Shown piece by piece: positions 39,551 to 51,876 of a stretch of DNA of 64,000 nt (positions within the stretch are counted from its first letter, which is position 1; each line of letters opens with the position of its first letter). This DNA comes from Dipetalonema caudispina (taxonomy: Eukaryota > Nematoda > Chromadorea > Rhabditida > Onchocercidae): positions 186,001 to 250,000 of the forward strand of contig JABVXV010000041.1 of the NCBI GenBank assembly GCA_013365325.1, in the 5' to 3' direction. The position numbers were made by a program, and so were the translations under genes. Under the pieces are notes generated by a model. That model was not told the DNA's origin. It was given only the letters and a program-made list of their open reading frames with translations, and did not search any database.

Positions 39551-42500
39551 CTGAAAGAAAATGGTGAGGAAATTGCTTTTCATTTTAAAAATAGCACTCC
39601 ATCAGTTATCGAACTTTTTTCTTCCAATGAAAAATGTTCCTAATTCTTTTCAAATTGAGTTCAATTGTATTTACAATGTATATTATGGTCCATCAATTTT
39701 ATTAACATTATGAAAAATATTGTCGTATTTACTGATGAAATTTGATTTTTTCTAAATAGATATTTCATGTTATCGTATAACAACGAATTACAAAGACATC
39801 TTTGTTTTTCAGGTAAAAACAATAATATTGTTCAGCCTGTTAATTTTTATTCATAAAAAGACCTGAAATATTTAGCTCAGCGCATAACCTCAACCATCGA
39901 ATCCTTGAAATTCTAATTTTAAGTGAAATTTTTAATTCAGGAATTTTGGTAATTGGGATTTTCCGTAACCAAATCATTTTCTGTTTCTATAGTTGTTACT
40001 CAATCCATAATAATACAGTGTAGTTAAAATTTTAAATCAGTTCATTGGTAATATTTCTGAATGTAGTATTTTAATTGCTGGATAGGGAAAAAGTATGCAG
40101 AATGTTGTTTGTTGATTAATGATATAAAAACATGTTAAAATTCAGAATATGTATGTGTGTGTGTGTGTTTGGAATAATTTTGTGAAACGACCTTTTTATG
40201 AAAAAGGAGGACGAACGGACAAGTAGATGATGGAAGAGGAGCTAGTGAACCAGATAACGATCAAACGACCTCGCTTTTGCCAGCACTAAACTGACTAAAC
40301 TGATTGCATCAGACGATATCGTGGGTTTGGGGAAAAGGGAAGAAGGTGGGTTGATGGTAAGGTATGGAGTGAAGAATTTCATCAAGAAGAGGTGAAAACG
40401 AGTTCTGCTGTTACCGGGCTCACTTCATCCATCAGAATCCAGAAATTCCTCCTTAACTAACCGACTAACCTAAATTTTTAGCTCATCCACTTGTCATCCT
40501 ATGGTGGTTTTGCTGAATCTGCATATTTGAGCAACAATTCTGATAGCAACAAATTCGATGAATATTTCATGGTCTAATTACGATATCTGAAATACTGTTA
40601 TCAACGATGTGATCATGATTGGATAATGGTTGATAAATATTAATCATGAAAGTGTATCGCCAAGTGAAGAGTACTACAGATTTTGAGACGAAGTGTTGTT
40701 TAAAGTTATTGGAAATCTATTATTAAAATTTCAAGCAACATTTGTCGATTTTAAAGACGGCATTTCAGTCCATATTCAGCGTGCCAATTAATTGGCATAA
40801 AAAGATCATGAGTGGTGACAAATTCTCCTTTTATGGTGGAAAGAAAGGTTGTTAACATCCAGTCAGAACATACTTTTGCTCAAACGAATTTCCGCTTTGC
40901 TAGCAAAGATATTAGTAAGGTAAACGGCGCCCAGAAGTCAACTGAATGGAAGTCCAAAAAGCCCACATCATTTTTCCTCATTTGAATATCAAATTAACAA
41001 AAAAAAAAAAAAAAAGAAATAATAAAAAATATCTTTTTCGTACCATTTCCGGTCAAAGCTTGTATCGTTTTAGAGAGGAAGGGTAAGAATGAAGAAGTCC
41101 TATTGCTATGCAAGCCGAGATAATAAAAAACTATCACGATTTCCAGTAGATTAAAGAATGCAAGTATTATTTACCCTCAATAGATTACCGCACATTGTAA
41201 AAAACATGTCTCAATTATACCTTTCCATCTTCTTTTCATGATTTCATGAGCAAAAAAAAACCGTTTGGAAGTTAATAAAGGAGATTTCAAATTTCATCAT
41301 CTCAAGTAATTTAATTATTTAATAAGCAGCAAAGGGGCAAAAAAGTTTAGTTATTCAAGATAAGAAATTATCTTTGTTTTATTTGCGGAAAAATAAAACC
41401 ACGTGGGTGTACATGAACCTTACAAGTCTATTCTTTCTAAAAAATAAAAATAAAAAAAAAGAATGAAAGGAAACAAGTTTGAATGCTCTGCACAACATTA
41501 AATCTCAATTAGAATTTGCGATTATCAAAATGAAATAGCAGGAAATAAAACCGATACTTGTAAGTATCTCTCATCATATAGAAATGCTTTTCACAAACGT
41601 TATTTTGTCCCTATTTATTGCCATTGTTTTTGCAGACACAATTTTCAATGCATCAAATTTATATGACAATAGATAAATGAAAGTAAAGTTCGACAAAATT
41701 GTCGTTAAGCCATTCGAAAATATGACACATATTATGATAAGCTTTCAGAATGGCCAACATTCCGGAACTGTGTTAAAACTGATTGATGAACAGTTATGCC
41801 AACATTACAAATACGTTTTTGAAAATTTAAATGACAAAATATTTTAGTTCTATGCAACTCTAATGCACCTAATTCTAAAAAACATGAATGCCTTGTAAGT
41901 CATGAAATTAAAAGTGAACTCATAAAATTACTATCTTTCTTCAGAAATTTGAGTGTTGCTTTAAAAATTAGCTGAGACAAAGATAAGAAAGTAAAATTCA
42001 CGATTTCTTAATAAAATAATAGCTTTTCCATTCGGTTGAGTGACTTGCACTAACTAAAAATGGTTCAGGTTAAAAAATTTGAGAACTGCATGTACAAAAT
42101 TTTTTGTGAAAATTCAAAAATAATAATATTTAAAATCTGCTTGAAAAGTCAAAAATTCCATCATATATTGTTGATGTTCGATGAATTATGTTTAAATTTG
42201 ATGATAAAAGGGGTAGGGGAAATAATAGAATCCACACATGAAATATATCGAATAGTTTAATTTTACAATGAATTAAACAGAAGGCACTTCAAGAACCATT
42301 TAATAAACAGAACAAAGCCATACAAATCCATTATACAGAAGATCTGGGAAGTTACCATTTTATCATTAGAATGTAGGGAAGTGATTGAGGTCGATGCATG
42401 CTTTGTTTCATTATTAACAAAGATTATATGAAATCCATATTCAATCTCATCTTGATTTTTACCTCTCATTCTCTGTAATAAATGTACAATCGTTTCAGTT

Positions 42501-42702
42501 CAGAGAAACAGCAAATCTTAAGATTTTAAGCAGAAAACAAAGAAGGAAAATATAAGATATTTTGATGGGAAAAAAATTTCAGGCAGAAATAATGAAGAGA
42601 GGCATGAATAATAAAGCTCGCTTTTCATGGATCACAAGCATGCAGGACTGATTCAAAAATCTGGAAACAAAGTTTGGGAAAATTTTTAGAAAAATGGTCC
42701 AG
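39551..42702. other. intergenic, no supported gene
   Basis: Contains a (GT)n tract at 40151-40168 and a less AT-rich block at 40200-40480 with no extended open frame. The ORF at 42060-42260 (+) is unsupported. The rightmost part is the 3' flank of elt-1. Confidence 0.5.
40151..40168. repeat. (GT)n microsatellite
   Basis: Short GT dinucleotide run, visible directly. Confidence 0.85.
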
Positions 42703-45700
42703 TTATGAGGCATGAAAGATAAATTGAGCTGGATATGGTGTTTGAGTGGCAGCTGGGATATATGCGTGCGCTGAAGGTAAATGAAACTTCATATCACCAT
42801 ACGGATTCGGTTGTGGCTTCAACATGTCGTAGAATGGTCCTTCTGGTGGACCACGTTTCTTGTTCTTGTTTTTCGTGCTAATTTTGCGATTTCTGGTCTG
42901 AATACCATCCTTTTTCATTGATATTGGTCGCGAAATCTGCAAAAAAAGAAATGTGCGTATTAATTTACTTCGAAGAATTAATGCATTTTTAAATAGATCC
43001 ATCTTGTACTGGTTTATTTATGACTTCCAACTGATTTATAGAGGATCAGTAAATGAATACAACATTTCATCCGGTTTAAAAATGAAAAATGTGTTAAACA
43101 TCTGTTGAAAGGATAACAAATGAGGCGCGAAAAAGGGGTGGCTATGATTGAAACAAGCTGCCAAGCAACAAAGAAATCATCATTTGTGAATTATTGTAAT
43201 GGAACCGGTAGCAGGCGTCCTTTTACAAATGTTGTTGCGGTAGCTTTATGGTTGTATGATCTGATCAACGGACCTAAGGGCGGTGTTGGAGGCAAAAGCA
43301 TTCCTCGGTCTTCGTTTCAAAGCAGAACAATAGCTCTTTTCACTATGAAAATGGTGTAACAATGAGCTATTTTACAACTTAAACTTTCGAAATTTAAATT
43401 CTAACCCATATCACATTTTCACAGTTTAAATGGAAAACTTTTCACAGCATTATTTGACACTTTCTACTCCGACCGAAAAAAAAATTACAAAATTAACGAC
43501 TCAAAAAAATTATTTTAAACTCTAATTTTCCAAAATTTTAGTTCAATTACTTATTAATATTTGCTAGTTTCTTTCATTACTATTTAGAAATAAAAATTAC
43601 CATTTCAAATTTAAATAAACGAGCAAATTGTAAAAAATTGGTAAATGAAATCTTCGATAAGCAATTAATTTCAGTAATTACAGAATGTTTTCAGCTTTTT
43701 CGTAAATCATCGTTTCTCTTCTTGGATAAACTATAAATAAATGCACAATGATAGTCGTTTACGACGCCCGGGCTAGGATCATCAATCATATTTATGGTTA
43801 GCCAGTGGGCGCCTTCATAGTAATGTACAGTGTTACAGCTCACTGCAGAATTACATTAATTTCTCTTTTTTTTTTGAATTTGCTAATTATTTGTAAAAGT
43901 TCAAAATCAGTCTGAAGCAACTTTGACGGAATCTAATTAATCTAACTGAACTAGATTTAATAAGCGAGCAGATCAAATGTCAAAATTTTGAAGGTAAGCA
44001 TTATGAACTTATTTCGTAGTTGTGCTGCAAGTGAAAATGAAAGTTTCCTACATTGTTGCATTTCCCTTATTTTCTGCTTTTATTTTATGCTTTCATATAA
44101 ATCAAAGCTTAGTTTCGAAAATAGGGAAATGTGTAATTAGCAAAATTATATGCAATGTTTGTTTTGCATAATCCAATTGATCTAAATTTTTTCCTGCCAA
44201 GTAATTGCATGTTTCCTTTCATTCTTTCAAAACATGGCTTTACAAAATTGCTTCATACTCTGCTACATCTCGACTTTCTTTTATAAATCATTATTTCGTC
44301 GATTATCTTACACTAAATCACTATTTTCTTGACCATTCACATAATGGCTCTCTTTTGCAGAAAAAGAAAGTGCCACTTTCTTTAAAAATCGATTTACATC
44401 TTTCTTTTTTGCTTCAACTTTTGAATATTATATAAGTTAAATTTAAGATAGCTAACGTTGTGTAGTTTATGATAAAGACCGCAGGCATTGCAAACTGGTT
44501 GTCCTAAAGAGTTCCGCCTCCATAGCGTTGTATTATTTGTTTTACAATTGACGCATTCGATACCCGTCCTCTTTTGTGCACTCTGCAAATAAGTATTATG
44601 CATTCACTTCTAAAATCTGTTGATTTTAACATAACGTTTAATGAAAAGGCAATCAAAAATTCTATTTAGTGATTTATATTCCCTCAAATTTGAAGATGAA
44701 AAAGTTGACTGAAAGCAAAGGAACCACTCTTTGTCGCTTTGCGCTATGACGGTAGCAATAAATTAAATGAATCTATTAGCTGTAAAGATTGAAAACCTTT
44801 TGTAAGACTTTTTTTTCTAAAACGTAAATCTTTACAAATTTAACAGAGATCCAATCGGAGCTTAAAATTTCAAATGTTTATTTTATTTTATTTTTCTGCC
44901 AAAAAATGTCAAAATATTCCAAATGTTGCTTTAATAAAGCAACATTTGGAATATTCATTTTTTGATAAAAACAAAAAGCAAAGGTTTTTCTTTTATAGTA
45001 AACGAGCGTTCAAACATTCCATCAACACATTCAATGGGCCGTAAAAGCCCATTCTCAGTTGAGTAAATGCAGCAGCTCAAGCAAGTAATTGTTGTATATA
45101 TCACAGTGTTATAGATGTTGCAGGTTGAGTATACTGTAATAAGTAGCATTACCGATGTATTTGTGCAATTAACCAAGCTCTTTAGCTCACAGTCAATCAA
45201 CCTTTGTACATTTTACTTTCCCGAACTATTTATTAGAAGAGTTAAGGCCATTCGTTTTTTGGAAGTTAAAAATACTTCCTTAAGCCTATCATAAAACTTT
45301 CTATTTCTCGTCCTTTTTCTCAAACCCCCTTCCCCCATACCGTTTTTGACCCCCTTATACCTCAATTGCCTTCTCTCTTTCGCTTATTTCGACATAACTC
45401 ACATCATCCGATCCACTGCCTCCTCAAAACCTCCTTCACCCTTCACCTCCTTCTCCTCTCTCCCTCCCTTATTTGTCCTTGGAATTCACCGATCTTCCCT
45501 CTTTCCTTTACCATTCTCTCTGAGGTTCCAAAAAGCACCGCTTTGATACGTTTAATAGGCTCAATGCACGGGAAAACGAGCAAAAATGTCACTTAACGTC
45601 GTATCGTTTTTAATTAGTGAAGCGCTGGAAAATACCCTCTACCGACAGTTTTAATCATAAAACTGACTGTGAAATTCCAACATCGCACTCATTTTGTAAT

Positions 45701-48700
45701 TGCAACGGATGACAGCTGCTACTTCCAATTATGTCAATTAACGCTTACACACAAAAACAAATCAAGAGTACTGTTCATAAGTAAACCTGTAGGGAGGAAG
45801 AGATTCATTTACTTCAGGACAGCACGGGGATCTTCATTTCTTCAAACAACTAAACAGAACCCGCATTTCCTACCCTTAGCAATCCGAAATACTGATAAAT
45901 GGTTATTGGCGCCAGTCAATATTTGAATAATACTTGTCTTATTCTTGATCAGGATGACTACGGATCAAAAGAAGAAACAATAAAATGAGCATATTAATTC
46001 ATGTAACTTATCTAGAATTTCCAGGGAAGGAGGAAAAATTGAAATCTGATGAATAAATGATAGTGAAGATATGATAGGATATGATTCAATGGTGAATGAT
46101 TTTTCATCAAAATGAATCACCATTCGATCCCTTAAATGCTTTGCATTGATGATTGTAATGTAACATGAATCGATGTATAGATTACTTTTTGTATTAGCTG
46201 TTGTCGTTTTTGTTGTTGTTGTTGTTGTTAGTGTCAATGCATTATGTTATTAGATGACAGTATGACAATTTGATAAATATTTAGTCTCAGATTACAGACA
46301 AACAGAGCAATGTTCAAAGAATGAGTGATCATTGGAGAATTTCTATGGACTCGATTGACAGAATCAATAAAATAATGAACTTCCAATTCCCTCACTCCCT
46401 TGCTTCATGCTATTTTAGTTTTTTCGTTTTTTTTTTTTTTTTTTTTCGATTAAACACTTCCTTTTTTTTCGACCAATCATTCACTTATATTAGAATTTCT
46501 GTTATGTCCATTGTAGCTTTCACTAAAATCCAGAACCTCTGTTGAAATTGCAAAGTACAAAATTTGAATTCATGATTACAGTTTCCATGAGAAAAAGATA
46601 CGACATTTGAGAACTGATTAAAAGAAATTTATGCAAATTAGCCGAAATGATAAGCATTTTTGAGGTAAGCAAAAGTATTTCGTCATATTATAATAATTTT
46701 ATTCTCAATATTTACTTTCTTCTTATGCAAAATTTTACATTGTTAATTTTTCGAACTTACAATTTGCATAATTTTTTTTTTACAGTTAGGAATCATTTAA
46801 ACTGAAATCACTGCTCTTCAATTAAAAATGATGTGAAATTAAATGAAATGAAAAATTTTTTGACAAAAAGGTGAGAGAATGAGTGAAAAACCGGTTCCCG
46901 TATGGCGTAGTACCGTAGCCTTATTTACTGTTGCTGCGTCGAAAATGTTGCTTTTCTTCAAACATTTTCTGTTACAAATGCGCAGATTTAAGAAACACCT
47001 CCATCTTCTATGGTAAGGGTTCAAATTTTGGGTCTTTTAATTGATTTAAATATCATTAATCAAATATACTCGCCTCAATTCATTAATTTGTCAATAAATT
47101 TGAATGCGCTATTGGTAGCAGTTGTACCAAAAAGTGGATTGAAATTGAAATTTTTTAGTGGTGTAATTACTAGAGAATGCTTATTGATGAGTTGGATTTG
47201 AAAATTACTGAAGTAACAAATAATTAATTAAATCATATAAAAGCAAGATAGATTAGCTCATCGAGTAAATTAATGGCAATCAGTTGAATGAATGATTGTT
47301 ATCGGTTATTGTCATTGTCATTACTCCTAATATATCAAAGATTTATCACAGCGATACGATGATATATTAATACATGTTTGGCTGATAAGAACACTTGATA
47401 TCGTATCCGACAAAAAACTGAGATTGCGATAATTGTTAGTTTTGAAGCATAATAATTTTAAACTGTTTGTTCGCTCATTTTATTCCTTTTTTTCTGGTAC
47501 CGTACTTTCACCAAATCATCAATAGTATGGCACCATTATACTCTTTTCAGTCTTAAGGCTACAGGTTAAGTTTTCAAAAAGAGACTGACCTATTCGAAAC
47601 TTAAGGAACTTATCAGAACATTCGTTAAATGAATTAAGTTCACGGACGAGTGAGAAAAATGAAGATTCAAAGAATGAGATGAGCATGTTCTTTATAATTT
47701 AAAATTTTTGTATAAATTGTTCGAAATTTTTTATGAATAAAAGACAGAAGCAAAATCAAGCTACATTACCTGTCTTTTCTTGGGCTTGACCAATGGACGA
47801 TTTTGTCCATTCATTTTATGATACAGTCCGCAAGCATTGCACAAATAATGACCAGTACCATCTCTTCGCCATAGAGGGGTCTGTACGGCGCCACAGTTGA
47901 CACATTCCCGTCCTTCTGCTGCAAAATACATAAGCAGTAATTATAACAGATGACGATGATGAGTTAGTTGAGATGATCATAGACAATATAAATGACGACA
48001 CGTTTCCAGTATTTACTAGATAATAAGTCTAAACCTGCATTAATACTCTATTTTCTTCGAAACTCATCCTCCCAGGACTCTCAATCGAACTGAGCAATAT
48101 TTTTGGGATTTTAACAAATTTTTTACTACTCTAAATTTTCAATTTGAATCTTCATTAGTTTAGTAATTAATCGTGAAACTACAGTATGTTTTTTGAAAAA
48201 TATAGCTAAATTATAAAAATGAGACTTTTTTGACTTTTGTTGTTCTAAGTTTAAAAGGCCAAGATAACCAAAATAGTTAAGTTGAAGTGCATACATGCAA
48301 AATTTCTGGTTTTGGAACGAGGGGCGCCGGAAACACCGGTGGATGACCTGGATGAAGCAGAACCGGACGATGAGCATGCCACTGTGGGAGCTGTTAAGCG
48401 ACTTTGTGCTGCTAGTAAATTTGCACTATGCAGTGGATTATAGTAATCCGTCGTCGAATAAGCTTGATATGTTTGGGGAAAGAAATTTTGTGCTGTTGTC
48501 TGATTCGGCGCTAGAAAGTGACAGATATATTTATTAAATTCACTGAAAATTTTAACCTTTTTCATTGAAAATTTTATTGTTCATTTAATCTAAATAATTA
48601 ATCCAACTTTCTTGAGAGAAGAAAATTGATAAATTCGGAAAACTTTAATTTTAAAAATGAATACGAACCAACAAGCATTTGAGTAGGATCTGTGATAACA

Positions 48701-49436
48701 GTAGTTGGTTGCGTGAAACTTAGTTCAGTCGCATTGGAGGAGCAAGGTGATGCCCCAGCAATTGTGGCGGCAACCGATGAATTTGTTGTTGCGCTCGGAT
48801 AAGGCCACGTTTGAAAAAAAAGACTCGGGTAAAATTGACCTCCTGTGCCTGAAAATAGTGCAAATTTTAGTAAAAAAAGGATAAGAATTTAATTTTCAAA
48901 AAATTCTGTGAAATGCTTAGAAAATTTCACATACCGTAACTATCTGGCATTTTCGGCGTTCCTTGGTAATATAATTGACCATTTTGTGTTGGATTCGAAT
49001 AAAAGGTGGAGGGTTTAATTGGTGAGAACACCTGTGAACAAATTTAATTGCTTATTTAATTCATAAAGGCGAGCGGCAAGATTTTTTCTATTCGAAAAAG
49101 AATTTAAAACGCTTCGGTGTTATCAATGATTTTCTAGATTAAAAATTAACTGCTGTTGACGAGAGGAAAAAAAAAGCAAATGAGACAAAATTACACAAGT
49201 TTTAATTTTTTTCTAAACTCAAAATTAAAAGAAATTCATAGAAAGCCTACAGAATCGTCGTTTGGTGCAGGATTAGTAGCATCCTGACTTTGAGTATTAC
49301 TACTCATTTGCAGTGCGCTGAGATCGGTAACCGGAACATTTTGATCAGCATCAATAACTGCTTCCTGGATTGATTGTATAGGTTGATATAAGTCTCCAGG
49401 ATGACCCACATTATTTGGTTGGAATTTATACTCCAT
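42703..49436 (-). CDS. elt-1: two-zinc-finger GATA transcription factor, elt-1
   Basis: Nuclear factor binding WGATAR sites; in C. elegans ELT-1 specifies epidermal fate (family knowledge). Seven exons in phase: 49436-49251, 49031-48935, 48848-48669, 48510-48295, 47918-47770, 44582-44457, 42936-42703; 395 aa. Residues 1-226 are a Ser/Thr/Pro/Gln-rich activation-type region. The N-finger (exon 5) is CVNC-x17-CNAC with [14 protein letters not shown], then [20 protein letters not shown]. The C-finger (exon 6) is CVNC-x17-CNAC with [13 protein letters not shown]. The last exon gives the basic tail [18 protein letters not shown] that makes DNA contacts in the family. Two fingers plus [12 protein letters not shown] separate it from single-finger ELT-2/3/7 and END/MED types. 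Start chosen at 49436, behind an AATAACAG acceptor; an in-frame ATG at 49529 is an alternative. Introns of 3.2 kb and 1.5 kb flank the C-finger exon. Confidence 0.93.
43694..43855 (-). other. less AT-rich open stretch inside the last elt-1 intron
   Basis: Against an AT-rich intron, this block contains GC-rich words (CGCCCGGGC, GTGGGCGCC) and a 54-codon minus-strand frame without stop containing [20 protein letters not shown]. An acceptor-like TTCTGCAG lies at the start. Spliced from the C-finger exon (phase 0) it would stop at once, so it is not an obvious elt-1 exon. It could be an intronic conserved element or a nested exon. Confidence 0.25.
44913..44955. repeat. 43-nt perfect palindrome (21-nt arms, 1-nt centre)
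   Basis: Arms 44913-44933 and 44935-44955 are exact reverse complements around a single A. Imperfect pairing continues outward: AAAAAATG on the left and CATTTTTT on the right, offset by four extra bases. It lies in the 3.2-kb elt-1 intron upstream of the C-finger exon. Confidence 0.95.
46210..46229. repeat. (GTT)n microsatellite
   Basis: Short trinucleotide run in the 3.2-kb elt-1 intron. Confidence 0.8.
46427..46446. repeat. poly(T) tract, about 20 nt
   Basis: Homopolymer run in the 3.2-kb elt-1 intron. Confidence 0.85.
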
Positions 49437-49708
49437 TTCCACAAAATATATAACGCACACTGTTATTTGACCTTGCCTTGTTCCAGCTTGATGTTCTAAT
49501 AACTCGAAATCCTTTTCTAAAATATCCAATTTTTTTATAATGTTGAACTTTCAGAGCTATTCGGTGCACATATGTTCAACACTTGATATATTCAAAAAGG
49601 TTATGCAACATAGGAAGAGAACATGACAAGAAATTCAATAGTCGTAATTGTTATTATTAAAGTTCAATCCATCATTGTTTTGAAATATGGCATTATGTTA
49701 ATTATTAG

Positions 49709-49930
49709 CTCAACAACGCATATAACGAATTGTGGAACTTTTACGAGTTAAAACAAGGGGAAAACTTGGAAAGAGAAAAAAATCATCGTAGCATTCAGAA
49801 TTTTGTGGAATACGAAGATTGCGATGTTTGCAAAAATCGGAATGATTGGCCAGAATTACTGTTTATTCAGAACCGATGTAAAGCATGTAAAGTATTTAGA
49901 AAAAAAGAAGACGGATTAAGTAAAAACTAA
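49709..49930 (+). CDS. candidate terminal exon with a Cys4 zinc-finger-like motif
   Basis: On the strand opposite elt-1, a frame opens exactly at an AG (ATTATTAG) and runs 73 codons to TAA. It contains no ATG, so it could only be an exon of a longer gene. It encodes CDVC-x15-CKAC followed by KVFRKKEDG. The spacing is close to, but not the same as, GATA fingers (x17-18) and the first nuclear-receptor finger (x13); the CKACKVFRKK part recalls the nuclear-receptor P-box region (family knowledge). No partner exon upstream was identified, so this may be a relic of a zinc-finger gene. Confidence 0.3.
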   Translation, partial: LNNAYNELWNFYELKQGENLEREKNHRSIQNFVEYEDCDVCKNRNDWPELLFIQNRCKACKVFRKKEDGLSKN

Positions 49931-50104
49931 TTTCACTTCTCTCTAATTTCCACAGTGACTCAACCTCTAATTTAATTCTACATTTCAAATTAAGTGAAAT
50001 CGTTTAATTCCAAAAGAACAAAATGTCAAGATATGTTTGATGAACAAAAAATTATGAATATCACTTACAGCATCAGCAATTCATTGATAACATTATGAAT
50101 AATC

Positions 50105-50166
50105 AACAGACAGACAAATGGGCAGACGAACAAGTAGACAGACAGACGAACGGACAGAGAGACAAA
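50105..50166. repeat. degenerate (GACA)n microsatellite
   Basis: About 60 nt of GACA/GACG units with interruptions (GACAGACAAATGGGCAGACG and onward). Confidence 0.85.
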
Positions 50167-50703
50167 TATCCCGATGACCGTTGAATGAGAAGTGCTCGTG
50201 CGGATGGTGCATAAATTTGGGTATATTTTCGAGAAAAACATATATATTGTGGTGAGGCGCCATGATGGTGTTGTTATGTTCATCACGAACCAAACATTTT
50301 CAGCTGTTTTTTAGGTATCAGTTACTTTTCGAAGTTATATTCCTGAAATGGATTCCATGTTTCTTATTTTAATGCGGTTCTTGTACCTAGTCCTATTACA
50401 TTCAATTCCTATTGTAGTGTGGTGTTCTGTGCTTGGACTATTATCAAATGTGCGGGAGGATTTAACAATTGTAATGTTGCAATGATTATATAAATGGTAG
50501 CATATGTGATGTGTCGAGATACACATAATTATGATTGAAAGACTAGATATTGTGTTGTAGATACAATGAATTATGTGAAATATCAAAAGTTATCGGATCA
50601 ATTCACACCTTAATTCTCTTGCAAATTTAATTGGACCTCCTATATCAAAGCAAATCTACAGCAAATTCTGTTTGCGATAACAATAACATGATTTTTGCCG
50701 TCG

Positions 50704-50907
50704 CTATCTGATCAATCATGATAAAAACCTCTCCCTAGATGATAAGTAACAGTTAAAAGTCAATTGGCTGTCCCCACTTATGATGATTCTTAAAAGGCCA
50801 TTATCAGTTTTAGATCAAACACGTATAAACCACCATCATCACTATCACCATTATAATCGTTCTTATCGTAACCATCATCATTATCATTATTGTCATCAAC
50901 TTGATAA
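50704..50907. promoter_or_regulatory. cluster of GATA-factor sites upstream of elt-1
   Basis: Seven WGATAR matches within 204 nt: AGATAG at 50704 (reverse), TGATAA at 50719, TGATAA at 50740, and reverse-strand TGATAA/TGATAG at 50801, 50842 and 50881, plus TGATAA at 50902. At the local base composition roughly one would be expected. The cluster sits 1.3-1.5 kb upstream of the elt-1 ATG, which suggests auto- or cross-regulation by GATA factors. Function is inferred. Confidence 0.4.
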
Positions 50908-51046
50908 CAAGATGATACTTATAACAGTGAAGAGGGAAAATTTTATCTATTGCCAACTTAATTGTCACCACTCATAAAGGAAGCTTTTGCGAGATTGTTC
51001 CGAGCTTACTCAGAGTTGACCCGGGATTTACGAGACACTTAAGGAC

Positions 51047-51097
51047 CCCATCCATCCATCCATCCATCTATCCATCCATCCATCCATCCATTCATCA
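51047..51097. repeat. (CCAT)n microsatellite
   Basis: About 12 CCAT units with single interruptions (one CTAT); further degenerate CCAT units follow to about 51120. Confidence 0.9.
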
Positions 51098-51876
51098 ATA
51101 GACCCATCCATCCGTCCCATCGATTCCATCTTTACAACTAGTCGTCGAGCTGAGCGGTGTTGAGGGGAAGCTTCCTTCTTCCCTCTCCCTCTACATTGTT
51201 CTATCAAAATGTGAGGCGGAAGGTGGGCTGCTCAAAAAAGATCCTCCCTTTTCCCCTCCTCTCCACACTTCACTTTCATTTGGGATAGCGAGTGTAAATT
51301 TGGGGGCGGAGTTGCAAGCGTCCATTTCAACCAATCAATGGCACTATTTTATGCCGTACTTCAAATGACTCTACAACAATTTGTGACACTGTATTAAATA
51401 TAAATACATAAGCATGGGATGGAGGAATTGGAAATGAAATGAAGAATTATGAGATAAGGGAGGATAATCTGAATGGTACTTCTAAAATTGGTCTGTGCTA
51501 TTTCAGGTTTCAGGGTAAGTACCCTTTATTTTCATCTGCACATTTCTGCTCCCGCCCTTCACCGATTCCCGGCCCAACCCAGTGCTCATTCTGGTACTGT
51601 TGACCTCATCAAAACAAATTGTTTTCCGAATTTTTGATGAAGTTGCTCTTCATTATGTACAGATTTTATAAAGTGATAAGCTGTGTGAAACGGCACAAAT
51701 TCGAACTGTCCAAAGATTTGAATTGTCATTTTTTATATCGCTCCAACAGCTTCAATTTAGTAAAGAAGATTCGATGCCACAAAACGGGCATTTAATACAC
51801 ATACTAATTCAAACATGCAATTCAACTAATTTACTTACCTTCAGAATGTAAAGCTAGTTTTATTTTATGAGACATT

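Larger units (their letters stand above)
49931..51046. other. upstream region of elt-1, no supported gene
   Basis: Holds the degenerate GACA repeat and the WGATAR cluster listed separately. Histidine-rich and cysteine/isoleucine-rich ORFs here are products of simple CAT/GATA-like sequence. Confidence 0.5.

Noticed and set aside
45346..45596. Overlapping plus-strand ORFs in the elt-1 intron
   Set aside because: Polypyrimidine block; two frames are open at once and neither resembles a protein family.
50780..50977. Histidine-rich plus-strand ORF
   Set aside because: Product of CATCAT/CACCAT simple sequence, better explained as the WGATAR-containing repeat block.
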